Program-made: the position numbers and the translations under genes
Source: Bacteroidetes bacterium 2013_40CM_41_45
GTDB taxonomy: Bacteria > Bacteroidota > Bacteroidia > AKYH767-A > 2013-40CM-41-45
Length of the DNA: 64,000 nt
Assembly: GCA_002215675.1 (NCBI GenBank)
Contig: NGFH01000009.1
Location: 547,501-611,500, forward strand
Direction of reading: 5' to 3'
Shown here: positions 18,224-27,122 of the stretch, piece after piece
Layout: every line of letters starts with the position of its first letter
Numbering within the stretch: position 1 is the first letter of the stretch
Notes under the pieces: model-generated
Databases searched by the model: none
What the model was told of the DNA's origin: nothing
What the model saw: the letters and a program-made list of their open reading frames with translations, nothing else

Positions 18224-18484
18224 TTATTGAAGAACCATGCGTACGCGCGAACGGTTATGCCAGGCGCGCAAAATAAAATCAAACAGCTTCCTGAAGTGGT
18301 TGTGTCCGCGCAGTTGTACATGAACTTTAAATTTATCAAGGTCAAGTTCAGGTTGGTTTAACTGTGGGTCTATCAATACCTCTCCGTCATAATCAATGAC
18401 GATGTCATGCACAGGCAAATCATTTTGAGTTTTCACAAGCAACTTTCTGAATTCGCTTATCGAAGGATTGAAGAACAGGTTCAT
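18224..18484 (-). CDS. Hypothetical protein (86 aa)
   Basis: Starts MNLFFNPSISEFRKLLVKTQ and ends HNRSRVRMVLQ. It is a small, soluble, mixed alpha/beta protein with an acidic centre (VIDYDGEVLIDPQLNQPELD) and a basic C-terminus. There is no signal peptide, membrane segment or known motif. It stands alone between the giant adhesin gene, about 300 bases away on the same strand, and a divergent NTF2-like gene. I do not recognise the family. The ordered composition and lack of an overlapping better frame support it as a gene. Confidence 0.5.
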   Translation of the reverse strand: MNLFFNPSISEFRKLLVKTQNDLPVHDIVIDYDGEVLIDPQLNQPELDLDKFKVHVQLRGHNHFRKLFDFILRAWHNRSRVRMVLQ

Positions 18485-18814
18485 AACATTAGTTTTTAAA
18501 AGTTAGTAATTCATATTGATTTGATGTTCATTATGAAAATTCCGTGCCAATGTTTTTTTAGCGGCTTTTTAATAGTTTTTTTAAAAAAAATGAGAAAATA
18601 TTTCCACTTGTTGCACCAGGATGATTTGTAATACGAATATGTATTGTGGCTAACAAAATAATTCCTGAACAAGGGAATATTTTACGGCTTCATTTAAAAT
18701 CGGTTGATAATTAATTATGCCGAATTGCTTTTGAATCAATTTTTTTTATATAACCTTTACATCATTAAAATTTTTTATTCACTAATTAATTAACTTTTAA
18801 AAAAGGAGGTCAAC
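18485..18814. other. Intergenic region between divergent genes
   Basis: About 330 very A/T-rich bases between the hypothetical gene and the divergent NTF2-like gene. It should hold both promoters, but no exact TAnnTTTG box with a matching -33 was found. The last fifteen bases hold an unusually strong Shine-Dalgarno site. No reading frame or stable hairpin is evident. Confidence 0.5.
18801..18810 (+). promoter_or_regulatory. Strong Shine-Dalgarno site
   Basis: AAAAGGAGGT lies four bases before ATG 18815. Perfect Shine-Dalgarno sites are rare in Bacteroidota, where initiation relies on an A-rich leader; no other gene in this window has one this strong. It supports ATG 18815 as the start. Confidence 0.7.
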
Positions 18815-19258
18815 ATGACAACCCAGGAAGTAATCAACCTGAACAAAGCCGTGATAGATTCATGGAACAGCCATGACACGGAAAAATTCTTGTCTCTCTG
18901 CGACAAGAATATTGTATGGAAAGACACTGCAAGCCCTGAACCATTCCGGGGATTGGAAGGTGCGAAACAGTTTTTTGAAATGTGGGATAATGGTTTTCCT
19001 GATTTCAAATTAACGCTGCGCAACACCATTGCCAACGAAACCAGTATCGCCTGCGAATTGGAATTTTCAGGAACCAACACAGGTCCTCTGACTATGCCCG
19101 GCCAGCAGCAGATTCCTGCCACCAACAGGAAGGTAAGTGCCAACAAAGGCAGTTACTTTGCCAGGTTCAGTAACGGAAAGGTTACCGAGGTAAGTTCCTA
19201 CCCCGATTTAGCCGGGATGATGGCTCAGCTTGGACTGATGCAGGAACAACATGCCTGA
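18815..19258 (+). CDS. SnoaL/ester-cyclase-like NTF2-fold protein
   Basis: 147 residues, the size of SnoaL-like polyketide cyclases and related NTF2-fold proteins. The N-terminal helix (VINLNKAVIDSWNSHDTEKF) is followed by IVWKDTASPEPFRGLEGAKQ and a strand with FARFSNGKVTEVSSYPD, the characteristic order of the fold. It has no signal peptide, so it is cytoplasmic. Members bind small hydrophobic ligands and some are enzymes, but most genomic copies have no known substrate, and none can be named here. The start has a near-perfect Shine-Dalgarno site, and an intrinsic terminator follows at 19278. It therefore appears to be a single-gene transcript with strong translation. Confidence 0.85.
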   Translation: MTTQEVINLNKAVIDSWNSHDTEKFLSLCDKNIVWKDTASPEPFRGLEGAKQFFEMWDNGFPDFKLTLRNTIANETSIACELEFSGTNTGPLTMPGQQQIPATNRKVSANKGSYFARFSNGKVTEVSSYPDLAGMMAQLGLMQEQHA

Positions 19259-19277
19259 TGAGATTCGGGTAATTTTT

Positions 19278-19331
19278 AACGCTGTAAACGTTTTACGTCT
19301 ATTTAGTAAAGTTTTTACAGCGTTTTTTTAT
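19278..19331 (+). terminator. Intrinsic terminator after the NTF2-like gene
   Basis: Arms AACGCTGTAAA (19278-19288) and TTTACAGCGTT (19314-19324) pair perfectly, with a partly paired inner loop (GTTTTAC/GTAAAG), and are followed by a run of T. It lies 20 bases beyond the stop codon at 19258. Confidence 0.85.
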
Positions 19332-19514
19332 TTCTTTTCTTCAAGGACTCCCAGGCAGCGGAATTTTATCACTGCTTAAGCCGTCAGTGCCCTACCTGCT
19401 GTACGCCCCTGTTTTCAGGCGTTTCACCAAATAAACATTTCCTTCCGGGCTGCTTCCTCCTATTTTGCACCCCGTTAAACTACCACAGGAAGCATCAAGT
19501 CATAGCATCATAAC

Positions 19515-20513
19515 ATGAAAAGAATCATCGGTTTATTTTTTATTTATTCAGTATCAATTTGTTTCAGCATAAATACGCTGGCAGCGAGCGGCAATTCAAA
19601 TGCAACCGGTAATTGGGGCAACCCTTCAACTTGGTTGTTTGCCGGGATACCACGCGTGCCTACGTGCGGAGATACGGTCACTGTCGACACGCTTGTAACC
19701 GTTACTGTAAACAGCCAGGAAAACCTTACCGCCTGCACACAGCCACTCGTTATTTATATACGGGGCACACTGCAGTTTACCAATGGAAATAAATTAGCCC
19801 TGCCTTGTGGTTCTGTGGTTTACATAATGCCGGGCGGATTGGTAAAGAAGGCAACTTCAGGAGGAGGCAACTCTACTTTCATAGAAATTTGTTCGGAGGT
19901 TTTGTGGAATGCCGGCATGGGAGATTTGTATGGCCCCGACACACTGCAGGCAGGCAACCCTCTGCCTATCTCGCTGCTGTACTTTAATGCAGAACCAAAT
20001 GGAAATAAAGTTGATGTTTCATGGGCTACTGCTTCAGAGATTAATAACGACTTCTTTACCGTTGAAAAATCTGCCGATGCAACGGACTTCACTCCTATTG
20101 CTGAGGTTGACGGAGCGGGAAATTCTTCTTCTACTTTTGATTATTTTTATCCCGATTATAACCCGGTTCATGGTGTTTCATATTACCGCCTCAAGCAAAC
20201 CGACTTTGACGGGCAGTTTTCTTATTCTCCCGTTGTGACGGTAATTTATTCAGGAGAATATTCGTTCAACATAATCAGTGCGTTTACCGGTGTAAATTCT
20301 TCGCTGAATTTGCTCTTCACAGATGATACATATGAAAAGTGCAGCGTGGAGCTATACGATGTTCCGGGCAGAATAATTTATAAGGAAGATATCACAGCTG
20401 TGCGGGGAATGAACAAAAAAGAAATTCAAATTCCTGAATTAAACCAGGGAATTTATTTTGTTACCCTATCCAACGGTAAACAATTGCAGTCGGCAAAGTT
20501 TGCGCAGCATTAA
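19515..20513 (+). CDS. Secreted protein with type A type IX sorting domain
   Basis: 332 residues with a signal peptide (IGLFFIYSVSICFSI, cleavage near LAA). The N-terminal part (WGNPSTWLFAGIPRVPTCGD) resembles the 'GxWxxxxTW' start of Bacteroidota cell-surface proteins with a right-handed beta-solenoid (TVTVDTLVTVTVNSQENLT). Residues ~155-245 form a fibronectin-like module common before sorting tails (LPISLLYFNAEPNGNKVDVS, VEKSADATDFTPI, YYRLKQTDFDGQ). The last ~70 residues are a type A sorting domain (VELYDVPGRIIYKE, GIYFVTLSNGKQ). It should be released or anchored at the surface by the type IX system. Its molecular role is unknown. It converges with the PKD gene at 20562. Confidence 0.88.
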   Translation: MKRIIGLFFIYSVSICFSINTLAASGNSNATGNWGNPSTWLFAGIPRVPTCGDTVTVDTLVTVTVNSQENLTACTQPLVIYIRGTLQFTNGNKLALPCGSVVYIMPGGLVKKATSGGGNSTFIEICSEVLWNAGMGDLYGPDTLQAGNPLPISLLYFNAEPNGNKVDVSWATASEINNDFFTVEKSADATDFTPIAEVDGAGNSSSTFDYFYPDYNPVHGVSYYRLKQTDFDGQFSYSPVVTVIYSGEYSFNIISAFTGVNSSLNLLFTDDTYEKCSVELYDVPGRIIYKEDITAVRGMNKKEIQIPELNQGIYFVTLSNGKQLQSAKFAQH

Positions 20514-20561
20514 TTATCTTTTTTACTGAATAAAAGTTGTGGAGTTGAGGAAAAAATATCC

Positions 20562-22907
20562 TCACTTTATTACGGCAACGCTTCCAATCTTATCGGTATA
20601 CGTGCCTTTCAGCAGGTACACATAAATTCCTGGTTCCACAGGCCTGCCATCAAAAAATCCGTCCCATGTAATGCTGCTGCCTTTGGTCTCATAAATTTTT
20701 TGTCCCCACCGGTTAAAAATAACCAGCGTTAGTTCATCACAAGGATAATAGGCGTACACTTTAAACACGTCATTTTTTCCATCTGTGTTAGGAGTAAATG
20801 CATTAGGCACCCACACATTTCCTACGGCGGCCAAATCATAATTAAGCTCTGTTTGCATGGTATCGGCACAACTGCTGCCCGGGTTGGTGATTAAAACTAC
20901 AGGATACATTCCGCTTTGGGAATAAGCATGCAAGGGAGGTAAAAAATCCCGGCTCGTATTGCCATCGCCAAAATTCCATAGCACGGTTTCGGCATTCACC
21001 GAACCGTTTGTAAACATCACCTGCGCAGCGCATGTATCAATGGTAAAAGCAAATTCGGCATGAGAAAATATAAAGGGTGAAACGGATTGCGTTGTAGTAT
21101 CTACACATCCGTTATTATCCGTCACAATTAAAGTAACGTTGTATGTTCCCGATAGCTGATAGGTGTGCGTAGGGTTCTGAACTGCCGAAGAATCACCATC
21201 TCCAAAATCCCACTTGTAAGCAGTAATACCGGCCGTAGATGTATTTGCAAATGTCCCGGCGAGAGAACACGGTGGAACATTAGAAGTAAAGGAAGCCGCA
21301 GGAGGAAACACGATGTTCACATTTTGCGAAACGGTATCTGCGCATCCATTGCTGTCGTATGCAATCATATGGACAATGTATGTACCCGGTTGCTGGTATG
21401 TATGCGATGGATTTGCGGCAGTGGATGAAGTGTTATCGCCAAAATTCCAGCTGAAATTTGTGGACCACTGTGACAGGTTATTGAAAACACATTCGCCCGT
21501 GCATATAATATTGCTGTCGTTGAATGTTGCCACCGGCTGCACATTCACTACAATCACATTCATGCTCACCGTATCCACGCATCCTGCATTGGTGTGTACA
21601 ATAAGGGTAACGACATAGGTTCCCGGTAAGTTGTATGTATGTGATGGGTTCTGCAGATTTGAAGTAGCGTTATCTCCGAAATTCCAGTGCCAGGCGGTTG
21701 GAGCACCGCTGGTAGATGGTGACGCATCGGTAAACATGACGGTATTGGAGCACGGCACACCCTGGTAATTGAAAGTTGCCGTGAGCGGTGGATACACAAT
21801 CACTGTTCCCCAATTGGTATCGTTACAGGCGGGATTTATCGATGAATATGCAACAAGCATGGCAGTATATGTTCCGGTATCGGGATACATATAACTGGGA
21901 TTGGCGAGATCAGATGTATCATTTGATAAACTGGAAACTCCAAAATCCCAATAGTAAGATGCAGCGCCAAAACTGTTATTGGTAAACGTGGCATTTAGTG
22001 TTCCGCAGGCAAGCGTAGGGGAAAGAATAGATGCAACTACAATCTGCGGGCAGTTCACTACGTTCATTTGGTAATCGCGCCTTGTTTGTCCAAGTAAATT
22101 CCCGTTGCGATACTCCTGCACACAAACTCCGTAAACAAACTGCCCTGTTATACTGGGCGTTGCCGTAATCCATCCAGTATGCGCGTCAATGGTAAGAGGA
22201 ACTCCCCCGAAAAGATTTGACGGCCCGTAAGGCGGCTGCCAGGTAACAGGAACATACGGCGGATTGAATGGCGGCTGGGGCATAGGGTTCAAGGTTGATG
22301 CACCATCAAGAGGGTCGCATAAAACATATACCAGCGAGTCGCCATCAATATCAGTAGCTGAATGGTCGAAGGTGAACGGCTCATTGGCGCAAATGAATGT
22401 TGGCGGCCAGTTGTTGAAGACGGGGTTGCTATTTGTGGTGGTAAGCGAAGGGTCGGGAATAGTTGCAATATACGTTGCCCCTGCATTAAGCGGGGCTACA
22501 ATATTTATTATAGTTGTATTCCGGCAGCATCTTTGGTACACAAGCTGGTAACCACCCGCAATGGGTGGAAGGTTTGTGGTAGTTATATAGGTTGTTCTCT
22601 CATAGCAAATATTGATTGGAGGAATAAGGCAGGGACTGAGGATACTTGGCGGCATTGTATCAGAAAAAGTAAAAGGAACATACAATGTGTTTACCAGGTT
22701 GTTATTGACATCAAAGATTCCTATAGCAGCCGGGTTATCGAAAGGAGGAATACCATTGAAACAGTCGCGGTAAACCGTCAGGCGGATTTCATAATCATTA
22801 TTTCCCAGGTACCTGTAATTCATTTCTCCGCCTACAATATGCGTTGCACCGGCAGAGAATACCTGCAGTTGAAATGCCAGGTAAGCTATCGGGAAAATCC
22901 ACTTCAT
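20562..22907 (-). CDS. PKD-repeat surface protein with CHU_C domain
   Basis: About 781 residues from ATG 22907, which aligns with the start of its giant paralogue and opens the signal peptide (MKWIFPIAYLAFQLQVF, cleavage near SAGA). The N-terminal ~300 residues (THIVGGEMNYRYLGNNDYEI, TVYRDCFNGIPPFDNPA, VYQRCCRNT) match the 2350-residue protein closely. Five PKD-type modules follow (YYWDFGV, WHWNFGDNAT, FSWNFGDNT, YKWDFGDGD, LWNFGDGNT). The last ~85 residues are CHU_C (VPNAFTPNTDGKND, FNRWGQKIYE, TWDGFFDG). It has the same architecture without the Ig-like block. Type IX surface display is expected. Confidence 0.92.
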   Translation of the reverse strand: MKWIFPIAYLAFQLQVFSAGATHIVGGEMNYRYLGNNDYEIRLTVYRDCFNGIPPFDNPAAIGIFDVNNNLVNTLYVPFTFSDTMPPSILSPCLIPPINICYERTTYITTTNLPPIAGGYQLVYQRCCRNTTIINIVAPLNAGATYIATIPDPSLTTTNSNPVFNNWPPTFICANEPFTFDHSATDIDGDSLVYVLCDPLDGASTLNPMPQPPFNPPYVPVTWQPPYGPSNLFGGVPLTIDAHTGWITATPSITGQFVYGVCVQEYRNGNLLGQTRRDYQMNVVNCPQIVVASILSPTLACGTLNATFTNNSFGAASYYWDFGVSSLSNDTSDLANPSYMYPDTGTYTAMLVAYSSINPACNDTNWGTVIVYPPLTATFNYQGVPCSNTVMFTDASPSTSGAPTAWHWNFGDNATSNLQNPSHTYNLPGTYVVTLIVHTNAGCVDTVSMNVIVVNVQPVATFNDSNIICTGECVFNNLSQWSTNFSWNFGDNTSSTAANPSHTYQQPGTYIVHMIAYDSNGCADTVSQNVNIVFPPAASFTSNVPPCSLAGTFANTSTAGITAYKWDFGDGDSSAVQNPTHTYQLSGTYNVTLIVTDNNGCVDTTTQSVSPFIFSHAEFAFTIDTCAAQVMFTNGSVNAETVLWNFGDGNTSRDFLPPLHAYSQSGMYPVVLITNPGSSCADTMQTELNYDLAAVGNVWVPNAFTPNTDGKNDVFKVYAYYPCDELTLVIFNRWGQKIYETKGSSITWDGFFDGRPVEPGIYVYLLKGTYTDKIGSVAVIK

Positions 22908-23152
22908 GTGAGTAGTCTGCATCATCAGGCATAAAATGATTTAAGAGCCCCTAATATAGAAACTTTTTTTCAACTGATTGCATAATATCCGCCTGTTTCA
23001 TTAAATCGTTCAGTACCTGATGTATTAGATGCAGTTTCAGGTAAAAAGGTTGACTGAATAATGACTTTTCTGCATGCATTTTTTTACAGCAATAGTTCTT
23101 TTACTTTTGAATGTTGATACCGGGAAACCAACCAACTTTAAAAAAAACATAT

Positions 23153-23653
23153 ATGTCAACATCCGAAATCATCACCTTCACCGCTAACCTTGCGCTTACT
23201 TTATCTTTTATAGTGGCGCTTATATTTGGTATTGCGCAAGTGAGAGCAGCCGAGCGCGACCGTAAAGAGCGTTTCACCCTCGAGACACTTCGCAGATTTC
23301 AGACCCGCGACTTTGCAGAGCTCATTTATTTTGCCACCACAAAGGATATTCCGCCCACTTTTGAAGGATGGCAGAAAATGCCGGCTCAAGACCGCATCAT
23401 GTTCATACACTTCTCACAGGAAATGGAATCGCTCGGCCTTCTTGTTGCAGAGAAATTCATAGACCTTGACCTGGTGGATAAAACACTTGGTGCATTTGTA
23501 GTCACTTCATGGGAAAGGTTCACTAAAGTGGTTGTGGATAGTCGCAAAAAGGTGTCAGATCCTTTTCTCAATGAGTATTTTGAATGGCTTGCCGAGCGGC
23601 TCAATGAGGAAATGAAAATGAATCCGCGCAAACCGTTCGGTGAACTAAACTGA
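23153..23653 (+). CDS. DUF4760-like membrane-anchored protein
   Basis: 166 residues from ATG 23153; an upstream ATG at 23111 lies one base after a TAnnTTTG box and so would probably not be transcribed. One N-terminal membrane helix (ANLALTLSFIVALIFGI) is followed by a charged helix (QVRAAERDRKERFTLETLRR) and a soluble domain with a tryptophan-containing SWERFTKVVVDSRKK segment. This topology resembles DUF4760 proteins, whose function is unknown. The soluble part should face the cytoplasm. The next gene (GrpB family) begins about 40 bases downstream and could share its transcript. Confidence 0.65.
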   Translation: MSTSEIITFTANLALTLSFIVALIFGIAQVRAAERDRKERFTLETLRRFQTRDFAELIYFATTKDIPPTFEGWQKMPAQDRIMFIHFSQEMESLGLLVAEKFIDLDLVDKTLGAFVVTSWERFTKVVVDSRKKVSDPFLNEYFEWLAERLNEEMKMNPRKPFGELN

Positions 23654-23673
23654 GCTTTCAGCAATTACAAATT

Positions 23674-24270
23674 GTGAAGAAAGAAATAAACGATATGACC
23701 AAGGAAGAGATTGGATTACTCTTCCCTATCGAGATTCTTCCATCGGATGAAAAATGGCTTGAGCTTTTTGAAAATGAAAAAATTCTGCTGGCAGAAACAT
23801 TAAGTAACAAAGTTGCATTGCGAATTGAACATTTCGGCAGCACTGCAATTCCAGGTCTTGCCGCTAAACCTACTATTGACATTTTAATGGAGATTGATTC
23901 TACTGAAAAACAAAAAGCTTTCATGATTGAAAAAATGAAAACTATACGGTATGATTTCATCTGGCGAACCGACACACCTCCACCCTATATGATGTTTGCA
24001 AAAGGATACCGTGCGGATGGAAAAAAAGAACAAACGTATCATATTCACGCTGCGCCTAAAGACCATCCTCTTTGGGACAGGTTATATTTCCGTGATTACC
24101 TGAAGCAAAATCACGAAGTGGCAAAAGAATATGAGCAACTTAAAATTAAGCTGGCGACAAAGCACAAATATGATAGGGAAGATTACACCAATGCAAAAAC
24201 AGAATTTGTTACCCGGATAACTGAGCTAGCAAAAAACCTTTACAGCAATCCTGATGACGGAAGAAATTAA
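23674..24270 (+). CDS. GrpB/UPF0157 nucleotidyltransferase-like protein
   Basis: 198 residues from GTG 23674; ATG 23695 (MTKEEIGLLFPIEI) is an equally good start. The family signature IEHFGSTAIPGLAAKPTIDI is intact: a GST segment followed by the KPxxD acidic pair of the polymerase-beta-like nucleotidyltransferase fold. Later motifs include TYHIHAAPKDHPLWDRLYFR. Members are cytoplasmic and usually without a proven substrate. The 3' end overlaps the CPBP protease gene by 17 bases, indicating co-transcription. Confidence 0.88.
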   Translation: MKKEINDMTKEEIGLLFPIEILPSDEKWLELFENEKILLAETLSNKVALRIEHFGSTAIPGLAAKPTIDILMEIDSTEKQKAFMIEKMKTIRYDFIWRTDTPPPYMMFAKGYRADGKKEQTYHIHAAPKDHPLWDRLYFRDYLKQNHEVAKEYEQLKIKLATKHKYDREDYTNAKTEFVTRITELAKNLYSNPDDGRN

Positions 24271-24817
24271 ACATGCACTTTTAAGAGTAGTCCCGTTTTT
24301 GATAATCCCATTGGTAATGGGAATTGCCATAAGGCGGAAACGATTTACAGCGCAAGACATGGGTATTGCTTCTCCTATCTCGTATCAAAAATTTTTTCTT
24401 TGGTGGGGCCTTTTTTTGTTGTTTACCATTCTCACCGAAGTCGCACTTTTCAGATTAGGAGTGCTGGAAGTATCTCCCTGGAATCATGGCCTGCCTTCAT
24501 CTGTAATCCGGTTGCTTGGCATTATAGTTCTGGCTCCGGTAGCAGAAGAATTATTATTCCGCGGTTTGTTTCTCCATAAATTAATTCAATGGAAACTAAA
24601 CAAACATTGGGCAGTTCTAATCCAGGCGCTGGTTTTTGTTCTCCTTCATTCATTTACGTATCAAAACACACTTTCATCAAACATAGGTATTGCACAAGGT
24701 TTTATTGATGCTTGCATTTATGCGTATGCACGGCTCAACACGAAATCCATTTACACTTCAATGGCAATGCACTCAACCGGCAATTTCATTGCTGTGCTTG
24801 AACAGTTTATCCTTTAG
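24254..24817 (+). CDS. CPBP-family intramembrane metalloprotease
   Basis: 187 residues with five or six membrane helices. The CPBP/Abi signature is present: APVAEELLFRGLF carries the EExxxR motif, and LVFVLLHSFTY supplies the second histidine. CPBP (CAAX protease and bacteriocin-processing) proteins cleave substrates inside the membrane; bacterial members act in processing, bacteriocin self-immunity or regulation, but no substrate can be named. It starts inside the GrpB gene (17-base overlap). No bacteriocin gene is visible nearby. Confidence 0.88.
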   Translation: MTEEIKHALLRVVPFLIIPLVMGIAIRRKRFTAQDMGIASPISYQKFFLWWGLFLLFTILTEVALFRLGVLEVSPWNHGLPSSVIRLLGIIVLAPVAEELLFRGLFLHKLIQWKLNKHWAVLIQALVFVLLHSFTYQNTLSSNIGIAQGFIDACIYAYARLNTKSIYTSMAMHSTGNFIAVLEQFIL

Positions 24818-24869
24818 CAAAATGAAAACACGAAGTATTTTATGCAGCAAGTTTTTATCTTTGAAGGAC

Positions 24870-24877
24870 TAAATTTG
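24870..24877 (+). promoter_or_regulatory. -7 box before the ChrA fusion gene
   Basis: TAAATTTG matches TAnnTTTG and lies 16 bases before ATG 24894, in the 76-base gap after the protease gene. No -33 TTG at a good distance was found, so support is modest. Confidence 0.35.
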
Positions 24878-24893
24878 TTTTTGAGCGACACGC

Positions 24894-27062
24894 ATGGAAT
24901 CCCGTCCTGAAAGCATAAGCCCCAAAGAGGATTTGACCATTCATCAAACCAAAGCGCAGATTTTTTTGCGCTTTCTTAAATTTGGTTTGCTTGCCTGGGG
25001 TGGACCCGTTGCGCAAATAGCAATGATAAAACAGGAACTTGTCGAGGAAGAAAAATGGATTTCAACGGAACGCTTCAACAGGGCACTTTCAGTTTACCAG
25101 GTGTTACCGGGACCTGAAGCCCACGAGCTCTGTGTTTATTTCGGAATGCTTGCAGGCGGCAGATGGGGCGGATTTCTTGCAGGACTTGGTTTTATGCTGC
25201 CCGGTTTTCTTTTCATGCTTTTGTTCACATGGATTTATCTTCAGTTCGGAATTAAGTCGCCCGCATTGCAAGCCGTTTTCACCGGCTTCCAGGTTGCCGT
25301 TATCGCCCTCATTTTTACAGCAGTTTACCGAATAGGCAAACACGCTCTCATTAATAAAAAATTATTCATTATCGGTATAAGTTCTTTCATTGCATATTTT
25401 TTCGGGATAACTTTTTTTATTGCCCTTCCCCTCGCAGGGCTTGCTTATGTTTTATGGATGAAAGGCAAAACAGTTTTAACTGCGCTCATCGGCATTGCGT
25501 TAGTAGTTTCCTGTGTCATTTTATTCACGCCGGAAATTTTCAAACTGCAAACTATCGTTTCGACAAGTATTTCAACCGGAACTGCCAGCCAAACTTCGCT
25601 CATTGTAGTTTTCTTTACAGGTCTCAAAGGTGGATTACTCACTTTCGGAGGTGCATATACAGTTATACCTTTCATTCAGCAGGATGCTGTAGCGCATTAT
25701 GGATGGATGTCCAACCAGCAATTTCTTGATGGCATTGCTCTGTCAGGAATACTTCCCGCACCACTTATTATCTTTTCAACCTTTGTTGGGTATTTTGGAG
25801 GCGGATGGTTAGGAGCAATCATTATGACAGTTGCTATATTTCTTCCGGCTTTTGCATTTACCTTAATCGGTCATAACCTGATGGAAAAAATAATTCACAA
25901 CACTGCGCTCCATAATTTTCTTGATGGTGTCACCGCTGGTGTTATCGGGTTAATTGCACTCACAGCCATGCAGCTTTTCAGAACCACTGTTACTGATTTA
26001 CTTACTGTCGTCATTTTTGCTGTGTCGCTTTTTGTACTATACAGGTTCAAGGCAAAGCTCACTCCTGTATTCGTAATTCTTGGTGCGGGGCTAATCAGCT
26101 TTCTCTGTCTCAATGTTGTCAACGCGCAACCAACCACTCAATATAATTCTTTGAAATTAATTGAAACTATTCCTTTGCCTAACGTAAGCGGACGGATTGA
26201 CCATTTCAGTTTCGATAGCAAGCATCAAATAATTTTTATTGCGGCATTGGGCAACAACACAGTTGAAGCTGTTGACCTGAAAAACAAAAAAATAATCCAC
26301 TCAATAAAAGATTTGCACGACCCGCAGGGAGTTGCTTTTATTCCGGAAAGCAATTCTCTTTTTGTCACAAATGGCGATAATGGTGAGTGTGATGTTTTCA
26401 ATACAGGTTCATTTAAAAAAATCGGTTCGATAAAATTATCGGGCGATGCGGATAATGTTCGTTACGATGCAACGAAGAAAAAAATTTATGTCGGTTACGG
26501 TGATGGTGGCATTGCAATCATTGATGCAACAAATTTCAAGCTGATTAACGAAATAAAACTTTCAGGACATCCTGAATCATTTCAGTTGGATAAGGCAGCA
26601 GATAAAATTTATGTCAATGTTCCGGATGAAAAGCAAATTGAAGTTATTGACTTGGGAAAAAACATCGTAGCGGGCAAGTGGAAAATGACAGAAGCAACAT
26701 CAAATTTCCCGATGTGCTTAGACGAAGCAACCCACCATTTATTCATTGGTTGCCGTCACTCCGCGAAACTTCTGGTGATAGACAGCCAAACCGGAAAAAC
26801 AATTTCATCTTTCGAAATTGACAGCGATGTGGACGACATTTTTTACAACAGCATCGCCAAAGAAATTTATTTAAGTTGTGGCGAAGGATATATTGATGTG
26901 TTCAAGCAAGCAGATTCGGATACATACACAGCGAGTGGAAAAATTTCCACTCATCCTGGAGCAAGAACTTCTCTTTTCATTCCTGAATTGAATCAATTAA
27001 TCGTAGCTTCGCCTTCGGGTTTCAACGGCAATGCTTCACTGTTGATTTTTGAAGTAAAATAA
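24894..27062 (+). CDS. chrA: ChrA-type transporter fused to a YncE-like beta-propeller
   Basis: 722 residues in one uninterrupted frame. Residues ~15-400 form a full two-half ChrA (CHR) anion transporter: first half with FGLLAWGGPVAQIAMI, EKWISTERF and YQVLPGPEA; second half with KGGLLTFGGAYTVIPFIQQD and ALSGILPAPLIIFSTF. ChrA proteins move chromate or related oxyanions across the inner membrane. The last hydrophobic helix ends SFLCLNVVNAQ, a typical Bacteroidota signal-peptide end. Residues ~415-722 follow as a propeller of the YncE/YVTN kind (VSGRIDHFSFDSKHQ, IYVGYGDGGIAIIDA, DEATHHLFIGC). The simplest view is fusion of chrA to a gene for an exported propeller, whose signal helix became the final membrane helix, placing the propeller outside. 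The substrate is unproven. Confidence 0.88.
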   Translation: MESRPESISPKEDLTIHQTKAQIFLRFLKFGLLAWGGPVAQIAMIKQELVEEEKWISTERFNRALSVYQVLPGPEAHELCVYFGMLAGGRWGGFLAGLGFMLPGFLFMLLFTWIYLQFGIKSPALQAVFTGFQVAVIALIFTAVYRIGKHALINKKLFIIGISSFIAYFFGITFFIALPLAGLAYVLWMKGKTVLTALIGIALVVSCVILFTPEIFKLQTIVSTSISTGTASQTSLIVVFFTGLKGGLLTFGGAYTVIPFIQQDAVAHYGWMSNQQFLDGIALSGILPAPLIIFSTFVGYFGGGWLGAIIMTVAIFLPAFAFTLIGHNLMEKIIHNTALHNFLDGVTAGVIGLIALTAMQLFRTTVTDLLTVVIFAVSLFVLYRFKAKLTPVFVILGAGLISFLCLNVVNAQPTTQYNSLKLIETIPLPNVSGRIDHFSFDSKHQIIFIAALGNNTVEAVDLKNKKIIHSIKDLHDPQGVAFIPESNSLFVTNGDNGECDVFNTGSFKKIGSIKLSGDADNVRYDATKKKIYVGYGDGGIAIIDATNFKLINEIKLSGHPESFQLDKAADKIYVNVPDEKQIEVIDLGKNIVAGKWKMTEATSNFPMCLDEATHHLFIGCRHSAKLLVIDSQTGKTISSFEIDSDVDDIFYNSIAKEIYLSCGEGYIDVFKQADSDTYTASGKISTHPGARTSLFIPELNQLIVASPSGFNGNASLLIFEVK

Positions 27063-27122
27063 AAAATCACAATGGAAAGAAAGCAATTTTAACCTTTCAC
27101 CAATAAAATAAAACAAGAGACA

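Noticed and set aside
20546-20564. TGAGGA-TCCTCA stem considered as a terminator
   Set aside because: The stem is only six pairs, overlaps the stop codon and has no T-tract in either direction.
7213-22907. Type IX secretion machinery genes near the cargo genes
   Set aside because: Only cargo proteins with sorting domains are present; no porU, porV, sprA or gld genes were recognised in the window.
24254-24817. CPBP protease considered as bacteriocin immunity
   Set aside because: No bacteriocin precursor or export gene lies nearby, so only the protease family can be supported.
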